From Halorubrum sp. 2020YC2 (GTDB taxonomy: Archaea > Halobacteriota > Halobacteria > Halobacteriales > Haloferacaceae), in assembly GCF_018623055.1 (NCBI RefSeq), contig NZ_CP076019.1:2914001-2978000 (forward strand): 64,000 nucleotides of DNA, read 5' to 3'. The notes under the pieces are model-generated. The model ran no database searches. It was given only the letters and a program-made list of their open reading frames with translations, and had not been told where the DNA came from. Position 1 is the first letter of the stretch, and the number at the start of each line of letters is the position of its first letter. Position numbers and translations under genes: made by a program. Positions 1 to 8,800 of this stretch are shown in pieces.

Positions 1-1002
1 GCCGTCGCCGCCGGCTCGCTGCTCGCGGCGCTGTACGCGGTCTCGGACTTCGGGACCCCCTCGATCATGCGGCTGTCGGTGTTCACCCGCCAGATCTACG
101 TCGAGTACAACTCCTTCGGGAGCGACTACGCGGCGCTGCTCTCCTTGCAGCTGCTCGTCGTCGTCCTGTTCGTGCTCGCCTTGGAGTGGCTCGTCCGCTC
201 GGACGCCTCCTCGCACGGCGACGACGCGGGCCGCACCGACGACCGGGTGTCGCTGGGGCGGCTGCGGTGGCCGGCGACGCTTTTGCCCGCCGGCGTCTCC
301 GCCGTCGCGCTGCTCGTGCCGCTGTGGATCCTCGGGCTGTGGCTGGTCCGGTCGGAGTCGGGCCGCCGGCCCTCGATGGCCTTCGAGCCCGTTCAGGTGC
401 TCAACTCCGTCTCCGTCTCCGCGGCCGCGGCGCTCGTCGCCGCGCTGGCGGCCATCCCCATCGCGTACTTCGCGGCCAACCACGACTCCCGGCTCGCGAC
501 GCTGTTCGAGCGCTCGACGTACGTCGGCTTCGCGGTGCCCGGCATCGTGCTCGCCTTGGCGCTCGTCTACTTCGGCTCCGGCTACGCGCCGTGGCTCTAC
601 CAGACGCTGCCCCTCCTTGTGTTCGCGTACGTCGTGCGGTTCCTCCCGCAGGCGGTCGGGTCGAGCCGGACCTCGATCCTTCAGGTGGACCCGCGGCTCG
701 TGGAGGCGGGTCGGACGCTCGGGGAGTCCTCGATGGGGACGTTCAAGCGCGTGACGCTCCCGCTCACGCGCTCCGGTATCGTCGCGGGCGCCGCGCTGGT
801 GTTCCTCACGACGATGAAGGAACTGCCCGTCACGCTGATCCTCCGTCCCTCCGGGTTCGAGACGATCGTCACCCAGATCTGGCGCGCGCAGGAGTCGGCC
901 CTGTACCAGTACGCCGTGGTGCCGACGCTCATCCTCCTTTTCATCTCCGGGCTCTCGATGGTCGTCCTCCTCGCGCAGGAGGGCGGGCAAGAGGGGCTGT
1001 GA
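1..1002 (+). CDS. ABC transporter permease, iron(III)/thiamine type, 5' end outside window
   Basis: The reading frame is open from base 1, so this is the C-terminal 333 residues of a longer permease. Several hydrophobic segments are visible. The canonical cytoplasmic EAA loop is present (EAGRTLGESSMGTFKRVTLP, about codons 235-254 of the visible part), which contacts the transporter ATPase. Together with the preceding SDFGTP motif this is typical of FbpB/ThiP-type double-domain permeases that import ferric iron, sometimes thiamine or phosphonates. The substrate cannot be decided here. No ATPase gene follows; the partner genes must lie upstream of the window. Confidence 0.85.
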   Translation, partial: AVAAGSLLAALYAVSDFGTPSIMRLSVFTRQIYVEYNSFGSDYAALLSLQLLVVVLFVLALEWLVRSDASSHGDDAGRTDDRVSLGRLRWPATLLPAGVSAVALLVPLWILGLWLVRSESGRRPSMAFEPVQVLNSVSVSAAAALVAALAAIPIAYFAANHDSRLATLFERSTYVGFAVPGIVLALALVYFGSGYAPWLYQTLPLLVFAYVVRFLPQAVGSSRTSILQVDPRLVEAGRTLGESSMGTFKRVTLPLTRSGIVAGAALVFLTTMKELPVTLILRPSGFETIVTQIWRAQESALYQYAVVPTLILLFISGLSMVVLLAQEGGQEGL

Positions 1003-1154
1003 GGGTCGGAGACGGCGGCACCGCGCCGCCACCCCGCGCTGCCACCCCACCGCGCTGCGTCGGCGGCCCGCGGCAGACTGACCACTCTCGGCTGTCAACT
1101 GTTCTGAACGGCGCACACGAGATCGCGATCGCGGGACCGACGGCGGAACGCGGG

Positions 1155-2222
1155 TCAGTCCGCGGCGGACGTCTGCCGTTGCCGCGTCACGCGGAGCGAG
1201 GTGACCGTCGTGTACAGGACCGCGAACGCGACGACGACCGCCGCCCCGATGACGAGCACCAGTCCGATCAGTTCCAGCGTCGGGTTCCCGAGGTAGGAGC
1301 CGACCTCGCCGATGCCGACGGCGACGGCGCCGATCAGTAACATTCCGCCGAAGTACACCTTGATGTCGTCGGCGTCGACGACGGCGGTCGCCGCGGAGCC
1401 GACGCGCGCGCCGAGGGCGCTCCCGAACAGGAGCGGGACGACGATGCCGAGGTTCACGCCGCCGCCCTGACCGTAGAGGTAGCTCCCGAGTCCGCCGGAG
1501 AAGACGATCTCGAAGAGGTCCGTCCCGACCGCGACGGGCACCGGGACGCCGATCGCGTAGATCATCGCGGGCATCCGGATGAAGCCGCCGCCGACGCCGA
1601 GGAACCCGGACAGGACGCCGGTCGCGAAGGCGACGGCCGTGATGACCCACGCGGAGACGCGGACGTCGCCGCGGAGCGTCACCATCGGCGGGATCCGAAC
1701 CGTCCGCTGGATCGTCTTCGCGATCTCGGGTATCTCGTACTCGTCGAGGTCCTTATCGGCCGCCTCGTGGTCGATCCCGCCGCCGCCGTCGCCTTTCAGC
1801 GCGTCGCGGGTGACCATCGCCCCGACGCCGCCGAGCAGGACGACGTAGGCGACGCTGATGACGCCGCCGGCGAGCCCCATCGACTCGAGGTAGTAGACGC
1901 TGGCGCGGCCGACCTCGATGCCGATCGTCGTCCCCGTGATCATGATCACGCCGAGCTTGTAGTCGACCTGCCCGAGGTCGTGGTGTTTCAGCGTCGCGAT
2001 GACGGCCGTCCCGAAGACGAACGCCATCCCGCTCCCGACCGCGACGGGCGCGGGGTAGTCCAACATCAGGAGCGCGGGGGTGACGAGGAACGACCCGCCC
2101 ATGCCGAAGAACCCGAACAGGACCCCGACGACGAGGCCGAACCCGGCGAACAGCGCGAGCATCTCGGGGCTCGTTCCCAGGAAGCCGAGGCCGCTGAGAA
2201 GGCTACTGAGCACTCGCGTCAC
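1155..2222 (-). CDS. TauE/SafE family sulfite/anion exporter
   Basis: A 355-residue polytopic membrane protein with two homologous halves, each opening with the glycine-rich family signature (GFFGMGGSFLVTPALL near residue 38 and GFLGVGGGFIRMPAM near residue 206), joined by an acidic cytoplasmic linker. TauE/SafE proteins move sulfite, sulfoacetate or related organosulfur anions across the membrane. The start is GTG at 2222, inside the end of the small upstream gene (20-base overlap), so translation is probably coupled. Position beside YeeE, rhodanese and SQR genes supports a role in sulfur anion export. Confidence 0.85.
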   Translation of the reverse strand: MTRVLSSLLSGLGFLGTSPEMLALFAGFGLVVGVLFGFFGMGGSFLVTPALLMLDYPAPVAVGSGMAFVFGTAVIATLKHHDLGQVDYKLGVIMITGTTIGIEVGRASVYYLESMGLAGGVISVAYVVLLGGVGAMVTRDALKGDGGGGIDHEAADKDLDEYEIPEIAKTIQRTVRIPPMVTLRGDVRVSAWVITAVAFATGVLSGFLGVGGGFIRMPAMIYAIGVPVPVAVGTDLFEIVFSGGLGSYLYGQGGGVNLGIVVPLLFGSALGARVGSAATAVVDADDIKVYFGGMLLIGAVAVGIGEVGSYLGNPTLELIGLVLVIGAAVVVAFAVLYTTVTSLRVTRQRQTSAAD

Positions 2223-2367
2223 CCCCGACGATGAGTCTCATGAGATAGGGGCCGACGAGCCGTTCGAGGCCGCCGTAGCCCACGTACAGCACGAACGCTT
2301 CGAGGAGGATCGCACCGATAAGGAGGGCCGTCTCCGGGTCCCAGCCGGGGATCTCTAGTCCCGCCAT
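2203..2367 (-). CDS. small one-helix membrane protein coupled to TauE/SafE
   Basis: A 54-residue protein starting MAGLEIPGWDPETALLIGA, mostly one hydrophobic segment followed by a basic/polar tail ending GGDASAQ. The ATG at 2367 is preferred over an upstream in-frame start because GGAGGG lies just before it. Its last 20 bases overlap the TauE/SafE gene in another frame, so it is almost surely its translational partner. I believe similar tiny proteins sit before TauE genes in other haloarchaea, but I cannot name a family with certainty. An accessory or stabilising subunit is an inference. Confidence 0.7.
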   Translation of the reverse strand: MAGLEIPGWDPETALLIGAILLEAFVLYVGYGGLERLVGPYLMRLIVGGDASAQ

Positions 2368-2466
2368 CGACTCTCCCTCCGACCTCCGTACGCGGAAATT
2401 CGCTTCTGGCACATTTCTGTTCACTCTCTCCTACCTGCCTCGTGCCTATAACGGTTTTGGGCTGGC

Positions 2467-2478
2467 TGTACAATACTA
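2467..2478. promoter_or_regulatory. TGTACAATACTA motif upstream of the TauE/SafE operon
   Basis: TGTACAATACTA on the plus strand (TAGTATTGTACA toward the operon), about 100 bases upstream of the start at 2367 and about 20 bases upstream of a TTATAGG element. The same core appears at 7643, 10858 and 12285. Possible regulator site, see findings. Confidence 0.4.
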
Positions 2479-2657
2479 TATTCCGGTAACCTCGGCCGGA
2501 GTACTGATAACTTACGGCGAAGTTCTCACTCGCAGGGTGCCCACAGACCGTCGGTGAGCGTCGCGGTCGCCCGACGGCGTCCGACGCGACCTCTCCGCGG
2601 CGAACAGCGCCCGCGCCGAGCGCAACCGTGTTGTCGTCGCTCACCGTAAGTGTCGCC

Positions 2658-3503
2658 ATGAGGGCCCTGTGCGCGACCGACCTGTCGGCCGCCAGCGAGG
2701 CGACGATAGAGAACGAGACCTGCCTCGACTGCTTGGGCCGTATCGGCGTCCGAACGGTCCACCTCGTCACGGTCGTCCCGGCGAACGTCCACACCGGGAC
2801 CCCCGGCGTCGACTTCGAGGCGCGCCGGCAGCGCGGACTCGACAGGTACCGCGCGGTGATCGAGGCCGCGGGGTTCGACGTCGAGACGCACGTCGTTCGC
2901 GGGACCCCGTACCGCCGCCTCAACGGCATCGCGGAGACCGTTCACGCCGACCTGACGATCGTGGGTTCGCGCGGACAGAGTCCGCTGGAGAACCGGGTCG
3001 TCGGCTCGACCGCCCGCAACCTCGCCCGGACCACCGTCGTCCCCCTTTTAGTCAACCGCGTCGAGCGGGCGGCCGACGACCCCGGCGTCCTCCGCGAACA
3101 CCTCTTCCGGCACGTCCTCTTCGCGACGGACTTCTCCGAGCACGCCGACCGGGCGTTCGACGCCTTCTCGTACCTCCGTCGCGCGACCGAGGAGGCGACG
3201 CTCGTCCACGTCCGGTCACCGAAAGACGGGGGAGCCGACGACGGCGTCGGCCCGGCGGAGCGGCTGGCCGAGCGGGCGCGCACGCTGGAGGAGTGGGGGA
3301 TCGAGACGCGGACCGAGGTCCGCCGCGGCGACCCCGCCGAGGAGATCCTCGCCGCCGAGGCCGAGGTCACGCCGTCGACGGTCCTCGTCGGGTCGAAGGG
3401 ACGGAGCCGCATCCGGCGGCTCCTCTTGGGCAGCGTCTCCGAGGAGATCGTCGCGCGGGCGACCGGGAACGTCTTCCTCGTCCCGCCGCCTCGCGCGGTG
3501 TAA
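2658..3503 (+). CDS. tandem universal stress protein (two UspA domains)
   Basis: 281 residues comprising two UspA-type alpha/beta domains. The first carries the nucleotide-binding style signature VGSRGQSPLENRVVGSTA (about residues 100-117) and the second VGSKGRSRIRRLLLGSVSEE near the C-terminus, both of the G2xG9G(S/T) class that binds ATP. The start at MRALCATDLS is chosen because UspA proteins begin directly with the first beta strand; an ATG-less extension of ten residues is possible. Usually a cytoplasmic stress or metabolic sensor. Convergent with the PiT gene across a repeat-filled gap. Confidence 0.85.
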   Translation: MRALCATDLSAASEATIENETCLDCLGRIGVRTVHLVTVVPANVHTGTPGVDFEARRQRGLDRYRAVIEAAGFDVETHVVRGTPYRRLNGIAETVHADLTIVGSRGQSPLENRVVGSTARNLARTTVVPLLVNRVERAADDPGVLREHLFRHVLFATDFSEHADRAFDAFSYLRRATEEATLVHVRSPKDGGADDGVGPAERLAERARTLEEWGIETRTEVRRGDPAEEILAAEAEVTPSTVLVGSKGRSRIRRLLLGSVSEEIVARATGNVFLVPPPRAV

Positions 3504-3589
3504 CCGAAACCAGGTGTCTTGCTGAGTAGATCCTCGCGCCGCGGTGACGCGATCGCCGCCGTGGCGGCTACTTCAGTAGCTCCTTCCGC

Positions 3590-4145
3590 TTGTTTATAAA
3601 TGGACGCCGGAGAATCGACGGGGAGCACCTCCAAAGCCCCAGCCGCTCGGCTATACGTGAGTGGCGCTCGACCGGCAGCGAACACCTCCAAAGCCCCAGC
3701 CGCGAGGGCGCCGTACGCTCGCTGCGCGCTTCAGTCGCTCACTCCGTTCGCTCCTTCCAGTGCTTGCGTCGTCATCAGAACGCGGAGCGTTCTGATTGGC
3801 TCACGAGAGCTCCGCTCTCGTGAACGCCTACGGCGCCCTCGCGACTGCCCCTTTGAGTCCCGCCCCGCTCCGCACAGCGACCGCACCTCACGCCTCCCCA
3901 GCCTCGTCGGCCGCCCTCCGCTTCGCTCCGGGCGGCCGACTCCAGCGAGAATCGAAGATTCTCTGGCAGCCGGCGGCTTCGCCGCCGGCGACAGGGCGAG
4001 AGCGAAGCTCTCGCTTGAAACCGGACTCGTCCGGTGACAGCGAGGCGCGACGCGCCTCTGGCAGTCGGGCGAAGCCCGACAACCTCGCGCGTGCGATTCG
4101 TGCCCTTCGGGCGCTCATCGGCACGCGCCACCGCTTCTGACATTT
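3590..4145 (+). repeat. structured dispersed repeat, copy A (full length)
   Basis: Fills the 670-base gap between two convergent genes. Two 57-base units end in TCCAAAGCCCCAGCCG at 3630 and 3687; the first unit has TTTATAAAT at its head. Then comes domain I, closed by a 15-bp perfect stem (3701-3715 with 3829-3843), containing hairpins around CAGAACGC/GCGTTCTG and CACGAGAG/CTCTCGTG. Next are CTGCCCCTTTGAGTCCCGCC, a conserved TCACGCCTCCCCAGCCTCGT block, domain II stem (3906-3916 with 3930-3940) and a terminal GCGCGTGC/GCACGCGC stem ending about 4127. The short reading frames inside look like by-products of the palindromes. A TTTATAAG follows at 4142. Confidence 0.85.
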
Positions 4146-4175
4146 ATAAGAAACTGACGCCGCGGCGTGACTCTC

Positions 4176-5351
4176 CTATAATAGGAGCATCGCGGCGGCG
4201 TACGCGAGCGCGAACGAGAGGGCGAACGAGCCCACCCACGCGCCCACCGTCACGAGGATCTTCCGGGCGTCCACCGCGTCTCGCCCGCCCACCGCGGCGC
4301 CGCTCCCGATGATCGCGCTCACGACGATCTCGTTGAACGAGACCGGCACGCCGAGCAGGACGGCCAGTTGCGCGATCAAAAACGAGGGGACGAGCGCCGA
4401 GATGGAGCGCCGCGGCCCCAGCGAGGAGTAGTCCTGCGCGAGCGACTTGATCATCCGGGGCGCGCCGGTCCACGAGCCGACCAGCATCCCCAGTCCGCCG
4501 CCCACGAGGACGGCCGTCGTCGAGACCATTCCCACCTCGTCGAGCAGCGGGAGCAGGGGCCCGACGGCCAGTCCGACCTGACTCCCGCCCGCGGAGAAGG
4601 CGACGAGCGACCCGAGCGCCAGCAGCACGCGCCGCAGCCCGCCCGCTTCGTCGCGGCTCACGTCCCACCGGACGACGGCCGCGACCGCCAGCGCGGCGAG
4701 GCCGGTGATCGCGGCCGCCGACGCGAGGCCGTCGACCGAGAGGGTCCGCTGTGCGAGGCCGCGGACGGTGCCCGGCGCGCTCCCCGCGCCGAGGAAGCTG
4801 AACCTGACGTTCGCGAGGACGGCGCCCACGAGGCCGGCAAGCGCCGGAACACAGCACCGCTCCGGCGCGTCGGACCGCGGGAGGACGCTGGCGATCCCGA
4901 ACGCGACGCCGCCGCCGACGAACGGGGTCAGAACCCAGACGGCGGCGATCTGCTGGTACTTCGCCCAGACCGGCGTCCCGCCGAGCGCGAGCCCGACGCC
5001 GATGACGGCGCCGGTCACGGTGAACGCGGTCGCGATCGGGATCCCCGTCGTGATGCCGACCGCCATCAGCCCGGCGCCGAGGACGAGCACGAGGATGACG
5101 CCGGCGACCGGCAGGCTGATCCCGCCGACGAGGCCGCTGCCGACGGCCTCCGAGACGTTGCCGCCCTGCGTCACGGCGCCGACGAAGCCGAAGACGCCGA
5201 CGAGGAGGGCGGCGCGCATCGTCCCGATGGCGTTCGCGCCGACCGCGGGGGCGAACGGCGTCGCGCCGCTCGACCCGGCGCCGATCACCCACGCCATGAA
5301 CAGGCTGGCGAGCGCCGCGCCGACGAAGAGGGCGATGAGAGCGGGGTCCAT
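4176..5351 (-). CDS. PiT-family inorganic anion permease (phosphate or sulfate)
   Basis: 391 residues, about ten hydrophobic segments, inverted repeat architecture of the PiT family, with the N-terminal GANAIGT element and a second glycine/serine-rich repeat in the C-terminal half. PiT members are proton- or sodium-coupled phosphate symporters, but the family also contains the sulfate permease CysP. No PhoU-like gene is beside it, while the next two genes downstream on the same strand run (5364-6380) are YeeE/YedE thiosulfate-type transporters 12 bases away. Sulfate or another sulfur oxyanion is therefore a serious alternative to phosphate. Probably co-transcribed from the 7582 promoter side. 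Confidence 0.8.
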   Translation of the reverse strand: MDPALIALFVGAALASLFMAWVIGAGSSGATPFAPAVGANAIGTMRAALLVGVFGFVGAVTQGGNVSEAVGSGLVGGISLPVAGVILVLVLGAGLMAVGITTGIPIATAFTVTGAVIGVGLALGGTPVWAKYQQIAAVWVLTPFVGGGVAFGIASVLPRSDAPERCCVPALAGLVGAVLANVRFSFLGAGSAPGTVRGLAQRTLSVDGLASAAAITGLAALAVAAVVRWDVSRDEAGGLRRVLLALGSLVAFSAGGSQVGLAVGPLLPLLDEVGMVSTTAVLVGGGLGMLVGSWTGAPRMIKSLAQDYSSLGPRRSISALVPSFLIAQLAVLLGVPVSFNEIVVSAIIGSGAAVGGRDAVDARKILVTVGAWVGSFALSFALAYAAAMLLL

Positions 5352-5363
5352 CGAGCGGGTGTG

Positions 5364-5822
5364 TCAGTCCGCGCCCGCCGCGGCGGCGTCGCGGGTCCCG
5401 CTCCGGCTCCGCCAGTAGCCCTGCGCGTACGCCCCGACGAACATGCCGCCGAGCGCCCAGAGGATGGTGACGTTACCGACCCCGAGGCTGGCGTACGCCG
5501 CGCCCGGGCAGATCCCGGAGAGCCCCCAGCCGACGCCGAAGACGGCGCCGCCGACGAGGACGTTCCGGTCGAACGGCTTCAGCCGCCGCTCGTAGGGGTC
5601 GCCCGTGAGGGGCGCGGTGTCGCGGATCCGGGGCAGCAGCGCGAACGCGACGCCGGAGACGATCGCGGCCCCGAACATCACGAACGGGAGGCCGAGGTCC
5701 TCGAACAGCAGGAAGTTCACCACGACCTCCGGCCGCGCCATGTGGCTGAAGCCGAGCCCGAACCCGAAGATCAGCCCGCCGACGAACACCAGCGGCTTGA
5801 ACAGGGGATGACGGTCCGCCAT
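5364..5822 (-). CDS. YeeE/YedE family protein, DUF6691-type half
   Basis: 152 residues with four or five hydrophobic segments. The diagnostic cysteine motif GLSGICPGAAYASLG (about residues 100-114) is the half-site seen in YeeE/YedE (TsuA-like) thiosulfate channels. The gene begins one base after the stop of the companion half at 5823, so the two halves form one transporter split over two genes. Bacterial YeeE carries both halves in one chain. Likely role: bringing thiosulfate or another sulfane carrier to the cytoplasm for the rhodanese and TusA proteins encoded alongside. Confidence 0.85.
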   Translation of the reverse strand: MADRHPLFKPLVFVGGLIFGFGLGFSHMARPEVVVNFLLFEDLGLPFVMFGAAIVSGVAFALLPRIRDTAPLTGDPYERRLKPFDRNVLVGGAVFGVGWGLSGICPGAAYASLGVGNVTILWALGGMFVGAYAQGYWRSRSGTRDAAAAGAD

Positions 5823-6380
5823 CTACGGGCTCACCCCCAGCGCGGCGACGACCTGTGCGGTCCCGATCGCCACGGTCAGGAACGTCGCGACGCCGACCAG
5901 CGACGTCTTCGACGCCGAGCCGACGCCGCAGACGCCGTGCCCGGACGTACACCCCTTCCCGACGCGGGTCCCGATGCCGACCAGGATGCCGCCGAGGAAC
6001 AGCCGCCACGGCTGGACGTCCGTCGTCCACAGCGTCACGCCGGCGACCTCGTAGAGCTGACCGGTCGTCCCGGGCTCGTACAGCGAGCTGGTGACTACGC
6101 CGGACTGGAACGTCGCGGCGAACGCGAGCCCGCCCAGGATGATCCCGGCCGTGAACACGAGCCGCCAGTCCCGCGAGCCGACGTACCGCCCGAACCGCGA
6201 CTGACCGGAGACGTACGACAGCGTCGACTCGAGGAACGTGCTCGCTCCGGCTGGGATACCGGTCCCGACGTAGATAACGACGGTTCCGAGGCCGACGAGC
6301 AGCCCGCCGACGGCGTAGCGACCGATCCCGTTGGGGAAGAGGTCGGCGGCCGCCTGAAACAGCACCGGGTCAGCGACCAT
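5823..6380 (-). CDS. YeeE/YedE family protein, first half of split transporter
   Basis: 185 residues, membrane-embedded, with the hallmark GKGCTSGHGVCG motif (about residues 154-165) that places reactive cysteines in the conduction path of YeeE/YedE transporters. It lies eight bases downstream of the rhodanese/MBL gene and abuts the second half at 5822, so rhodanese-MBL, both YeeE halves and PiT form a compact operon. Known YeeE-type proteins pass thiosulfate, which then feeds rhodanese chemistry; the cytosolic partner here is the upstream fusion enzyme. Confidence 0.85.
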   Translation of the reverse strand: MVADPVLFQAAADLFPNGIGRYAVGGLLVGLGTVVIYVGTGIPAGASTFLESTLSYVSGQSRFGRYVGSRDWRLVFTAGIILGGLAFAATFQSGVVTSSLYEPGTTGQLYEVAGVTLWTTDVQPWRLFLGGILVGIGTRVGKGCTSGHGVCGVGSASKTSLVGVATFLTVAIGTAQVVAALGVSP

Positions 6381-6388
6381 TTGCGTCG

Positions 6389-7582
6389 TCAGTCATCCGC
6401 GAGCGACTCCTGGCTCGCGGCGCAGTTGTTCGGCCCGAGCTCTAAGGTGAACGCCTCCTCGTCGCCGACGGCGTTCTGCCCGAGGTTCGTCGCGATGATG
6501 TCCTCGTAGTTGGCCGGCCGCGGGGGCATGTCCGAGAGGATCAGGTCGACGAAGCCGTCCTCGTCCATCGTGAGCGCGTCCATCTCCGCGACGAGTTCGC
6601 CGATCGGCGCCGTGTAGGTGCCGTCGTCGGCCGCGACGGCCGCGTCGCTGAAGTGCGCGCCGCCGACGAGCGTGTCGTCGGGCAGCGAGAGGACGCGCTC
6701 TTGGAGCGACTCGTACAGGGTGCGCGCGGCGTCGGGCGCGCCCTCGTCGCCCTCTTCGAGGTCGGGCCGGGCGACGCTCTCGACGAACAGCCCGTCGCCG
6801 GTCGCGAGGAGGCTCCCGTCGACGAGGTAGGAGGTCATCCCGGTCGTGTGGCCGGGCGTGTGGACGGTCTCGATCGCCGCGTTGCCGACCTCGAAGGCGT
6901 CGCCGTCCTCCGCCGTGGTCAGCTCGTCGGCGTAGGTGACGCCGCGGTCGACGGCGGCCGCGGGGACGACGCCCTCGACGCCCGCCGCGTCGAGGTCGCG
7001 CACGCCCGAGATGTGGTCGGCGTGAACGTGGGTGTCGATGGCGTAGTTCAGTTCGACGCCGAGGTCGGCGGCGTCGTCGAGGTAGCGGTCGGTGAACGCC
7101 CGAAGCGGGTCGATGATAGCGGCCTCGCCGTCGTCGTAGAGGAGGTAGCCGAGACAGCCCGAGGAGGGGCGCTGGTACTGGAGGAGCGTGCCGGCGCCGT
7201 CGTAGCGCTCGACCTCGACGGCCTCGTAGACCCTCGCCCAGCCGTTCATCCCGTCTTCGAGGTGGTCGACGTCGTAGCCGCGCTCCGCGAGCGTGCCAGC
7301 GACGTACTCGCTGGCGCCGCCCTTCGCGCAGAGGACGGTCACCTCGCGGTCGTCGGGGACCCGGTCGAGGACGTCGTCGTCGATTTCGTCTTCGAGGAAC
7401 TCGAAGTACGGGACGTTGATCGACGTGACGTTCTCGCCGTCGATGCGCCACTCCTCGTAGTCGGACGTCATGCGCGCGTCGAGGAGCGTCACGTCCTCGC
7501 CCGCGTCGATCCGGTCTTTCAGTTCGTTCGGCGCGGTCGATTCCACTTCGACGTCCGGCGTCGGAAACTCGTCGGCGTCCAT
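6389..7582 (-). CDS. rhodanese-metallo-beta-lactamase fusion (persulfide dioxygenase type)
   Basis: 397 residues. The N-terminal rhodanese domain (about 15-120) has the active-site Cys85 in VLCAKGGASE. The C-terminal metallo-beta-lactamase domain begins near 130 with THVHADHISG (184-193), HTPGHTTG and later GGAHFSD, the metal ligand set of ETHE1-like persulfide dioxygenases. Such fusions oxidise persulfide sulfur to sulfite and exchange sulfane sulfur with thiosulfate. The start MDADEFPTPDV is chosen because the upstream in-frame extension lies in AT-rich promoter DNA. First gene of the operon with the two YeeE halves and PiT; divergent from tusA at 7821. Confidence 0.88.
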   Translation of the reverse strand: MDADEFPTPDVEVESTAPNELKDRIDAGEDVTLLDARMTSDYEEWRIDGENVTSINVPYFEFLEDEIDDDVLDRVPDDREVTVLCAKGGASEYVAGTLAERGYDVDHLEDGMNGWARVYEAVEVERYDGAGTLLQYQRPSSGCLGYLLYDDGEAAIIDPLRAFTDRYLDDAADLGVELNYAIDTHVHADHISGVRDLDAAGVEGVVPAAAVDRGVTYADELTTAEDGDAFEVGNAAIETVHTPGHTTGMTSYLVDGSLLATGDGLFVESVARPDLEEGDEGAPDAARTLYESLQERVLSLPDDTLVGGAHFSDAAVAADDGTYTAPIGELVAEMDALTMDEDGFVDLILSDMPPRPANYEDIIATNLGQNAVGDEEAFTLELGPNNCAASQESLADD

Positions 7583-7641
7583 GTTGTACACCCCATCGTA
7601 TCGGTCGCGTGTAGAAAAGGGTTCGGATAGTAATTCAATAT

Positions 7642-7654
7642 TTGTACAATACAA
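7642..7654. promoter_or_regulatory. palindrome TTGTA-CAA-TACAA between rhodanese-MBL and tusA
   Basis: Inverted repeat TTGTA (7642-7646) and TACAA (7650-7654) with a three-base spacer, inside the 238-base divergent intergenic region. TGTACAATAC is identical to ten bases at 2467. It sits about 60 bases upstream of the start at 7582 and may control one or both directions. Confidence 0.45.
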
Positions 7655-7820
7655 GATGGCGGAAAAGGAGCGTTTAATAGCCTAAATACGTGTAGAACCC
7701 GATTTTAGAGGTTTTGCGCGAAAACAGCTATTCACAGCCGGCCCAAGAATCAACATTCTTTTAACCGTCGCGGGAATATTGTGTGATAGCTCCAATACGA
7801 GTCAACGGAGCAGATCCAAT

Positions 7821-8066
7821 ATGAGTGCCGAATACGACATCGCGGAGACGCTCGACGTGAAAGGCGCATCGTGTCCCATGCCGGTCGTGAAGACGAAGGG
7901 TGCGATCGACGACCTGGCGGAAGGGCAGGTCCTCGAAGTGCTGGCGACCGACCCCGGAAGCATGAGCGACATCGACGGCTGGGCGGCGGGTACCGAGGGC
8001 GTCGAACTCCTCGATCAGGCGGAAGGCGACGACGTGTACAAACACTACGTCCGCAGGACGGCGTGA
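7821..8066 (+). CDS. TusA-family sulfur carrier protein
   Basis: 81 residues with the invariant CPMPVVKTK motif (Cys18) that carries a persulfide in TusA/SirA proteins. TusA relays sulfane sulfur between rhodaneses, DsrE proteins and sulfur oxidation or cofactor pathways. The start at ATG 7821 gives the normal family length. The gene is followed two bases later by a DsrE-like gene, the pairing typical of sulfur-trafficking modules (rhodanese, TusA, DsrE), and it diverges from the rhodanese fusion at 7582. Confidence 0.9.
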   Translation: MSAEYDIAETLDVKGASCPMPVVKTKGAIDDLAEGQVLEVLATDPGSMSDIDGWAAGTEGVELLDQAEGDDVYKHYVRRTA

Positions 8067-8068
8067 CG

Positions 8069-8656
8069 ATGCGCACGGACACGCCGCCCGGAGACGAGGC
8101 CGACGCGTCGGCGGACGACGCGCCCTCGCGCGCGGAGTTGGCCGCGCGGGTCGACGAGCTAGAGGGCGCGCTCGCCGCGGCCACCGACGAGGACGGCGCC
8201 AAGAAGATGAGCATCATCGCGACGAAGGGGACGCTCGACATGGCGTACCCGCCGCTCATCCTCGCCAGCACCGCGGCCGCGTTCGGCTACGAGGTCACCG
8301 TCTTCCACACGTTCTGGGGGCTCGACATCCTCCACGAGGCGCGCTCGAAGGACCTCAAGCTCAGCTCCGTCGGCAACCCCAACATGCCCGTCCCGAACGC
8401 GGTCGCCGCGCTCCCCGGGATGGACCGCGTCACGACGAGGATGATGGAAAAGCGGATCGCGGACAACGACACCGCCACGGTCGAGGAGCTCCTCGAGACG
8501 AGCCTCGACATGGGCGTGGAGTTCCAGGCGTGTCAGATGACCATCGATCTGATGGACTACGACGAGGACGAGTTCTACGACGGCGTCACCACCGGCGTCG
8601 GCGCCGCGACCGCGCTTCAGGACATGGCCGAGGCGGACATCCAGCTCCTCGTCTAA
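8069..8656 (+). CDS. DsrE/DsrF/DrsH-like family sulfur-trafficking protein
   Basis: 195 residues. An acidic 45-residue N-terminal tail is followed by a DsrE-fold domain (MSIIATKGTLDMAYPPLILA onward). A single conserved-looking cysteine stands in VEFQACQMTIDLM near residue 155, the position of the persulfidated Cys in DsrE2-type proteins. These proteins pass sulfane sulfur with TusA and rhodanese. Starts two bases after the tusA stop, so the two are one operon. Confidence 0.85.
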   Translation: MRTDTPPGDEADASADDAPSRAELAARVDELEGALAAATDEDGAKKMSIIATKGTLDMAYPPLILASTAAAFGYEVTVFHTFWGLDILHEARSKDLKLSSVGNPNMPVPNAVAALPGMDRVTTRMMEKRIADNDTATVEELLETSLDMGVEFQACQMTIDLMDYDEDEFYDGVTTGVGAATALQDMAEADIQLLV

Positions 8657-8800
8657 GCGCCGCGGAACGAGCCCCCGGTTCTGTTTTGCCCGCGTCGTCG
8701 CCGGCGGCGTCGCTCCCGACACCCTCGATACAACACAAAAACCACTAGTGACCACGACCGACTCGGCCCGCTCGCGCCGCGGAGCGGCGCGTCGCCCCCG

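Noticed and set aside
3775-4143. Open frames on the minus strand within repeat copies A and B (also 14085-14378), sharing a C-terminal VHESGALVSQSER-like end
   Set aside because: The similarity follows from the shared palindromic DNA. Copies C and D do not keep the frame, and base changes compensate in stems rather than at codon third positions.
4368-6509. Long plus-strand open frame of 713 codons
   Set aside because: Antisense to PiT and YeeE genes, with Arg/Asp/Pro-rich composition typical of a GC-rich shadow frame and no domain.
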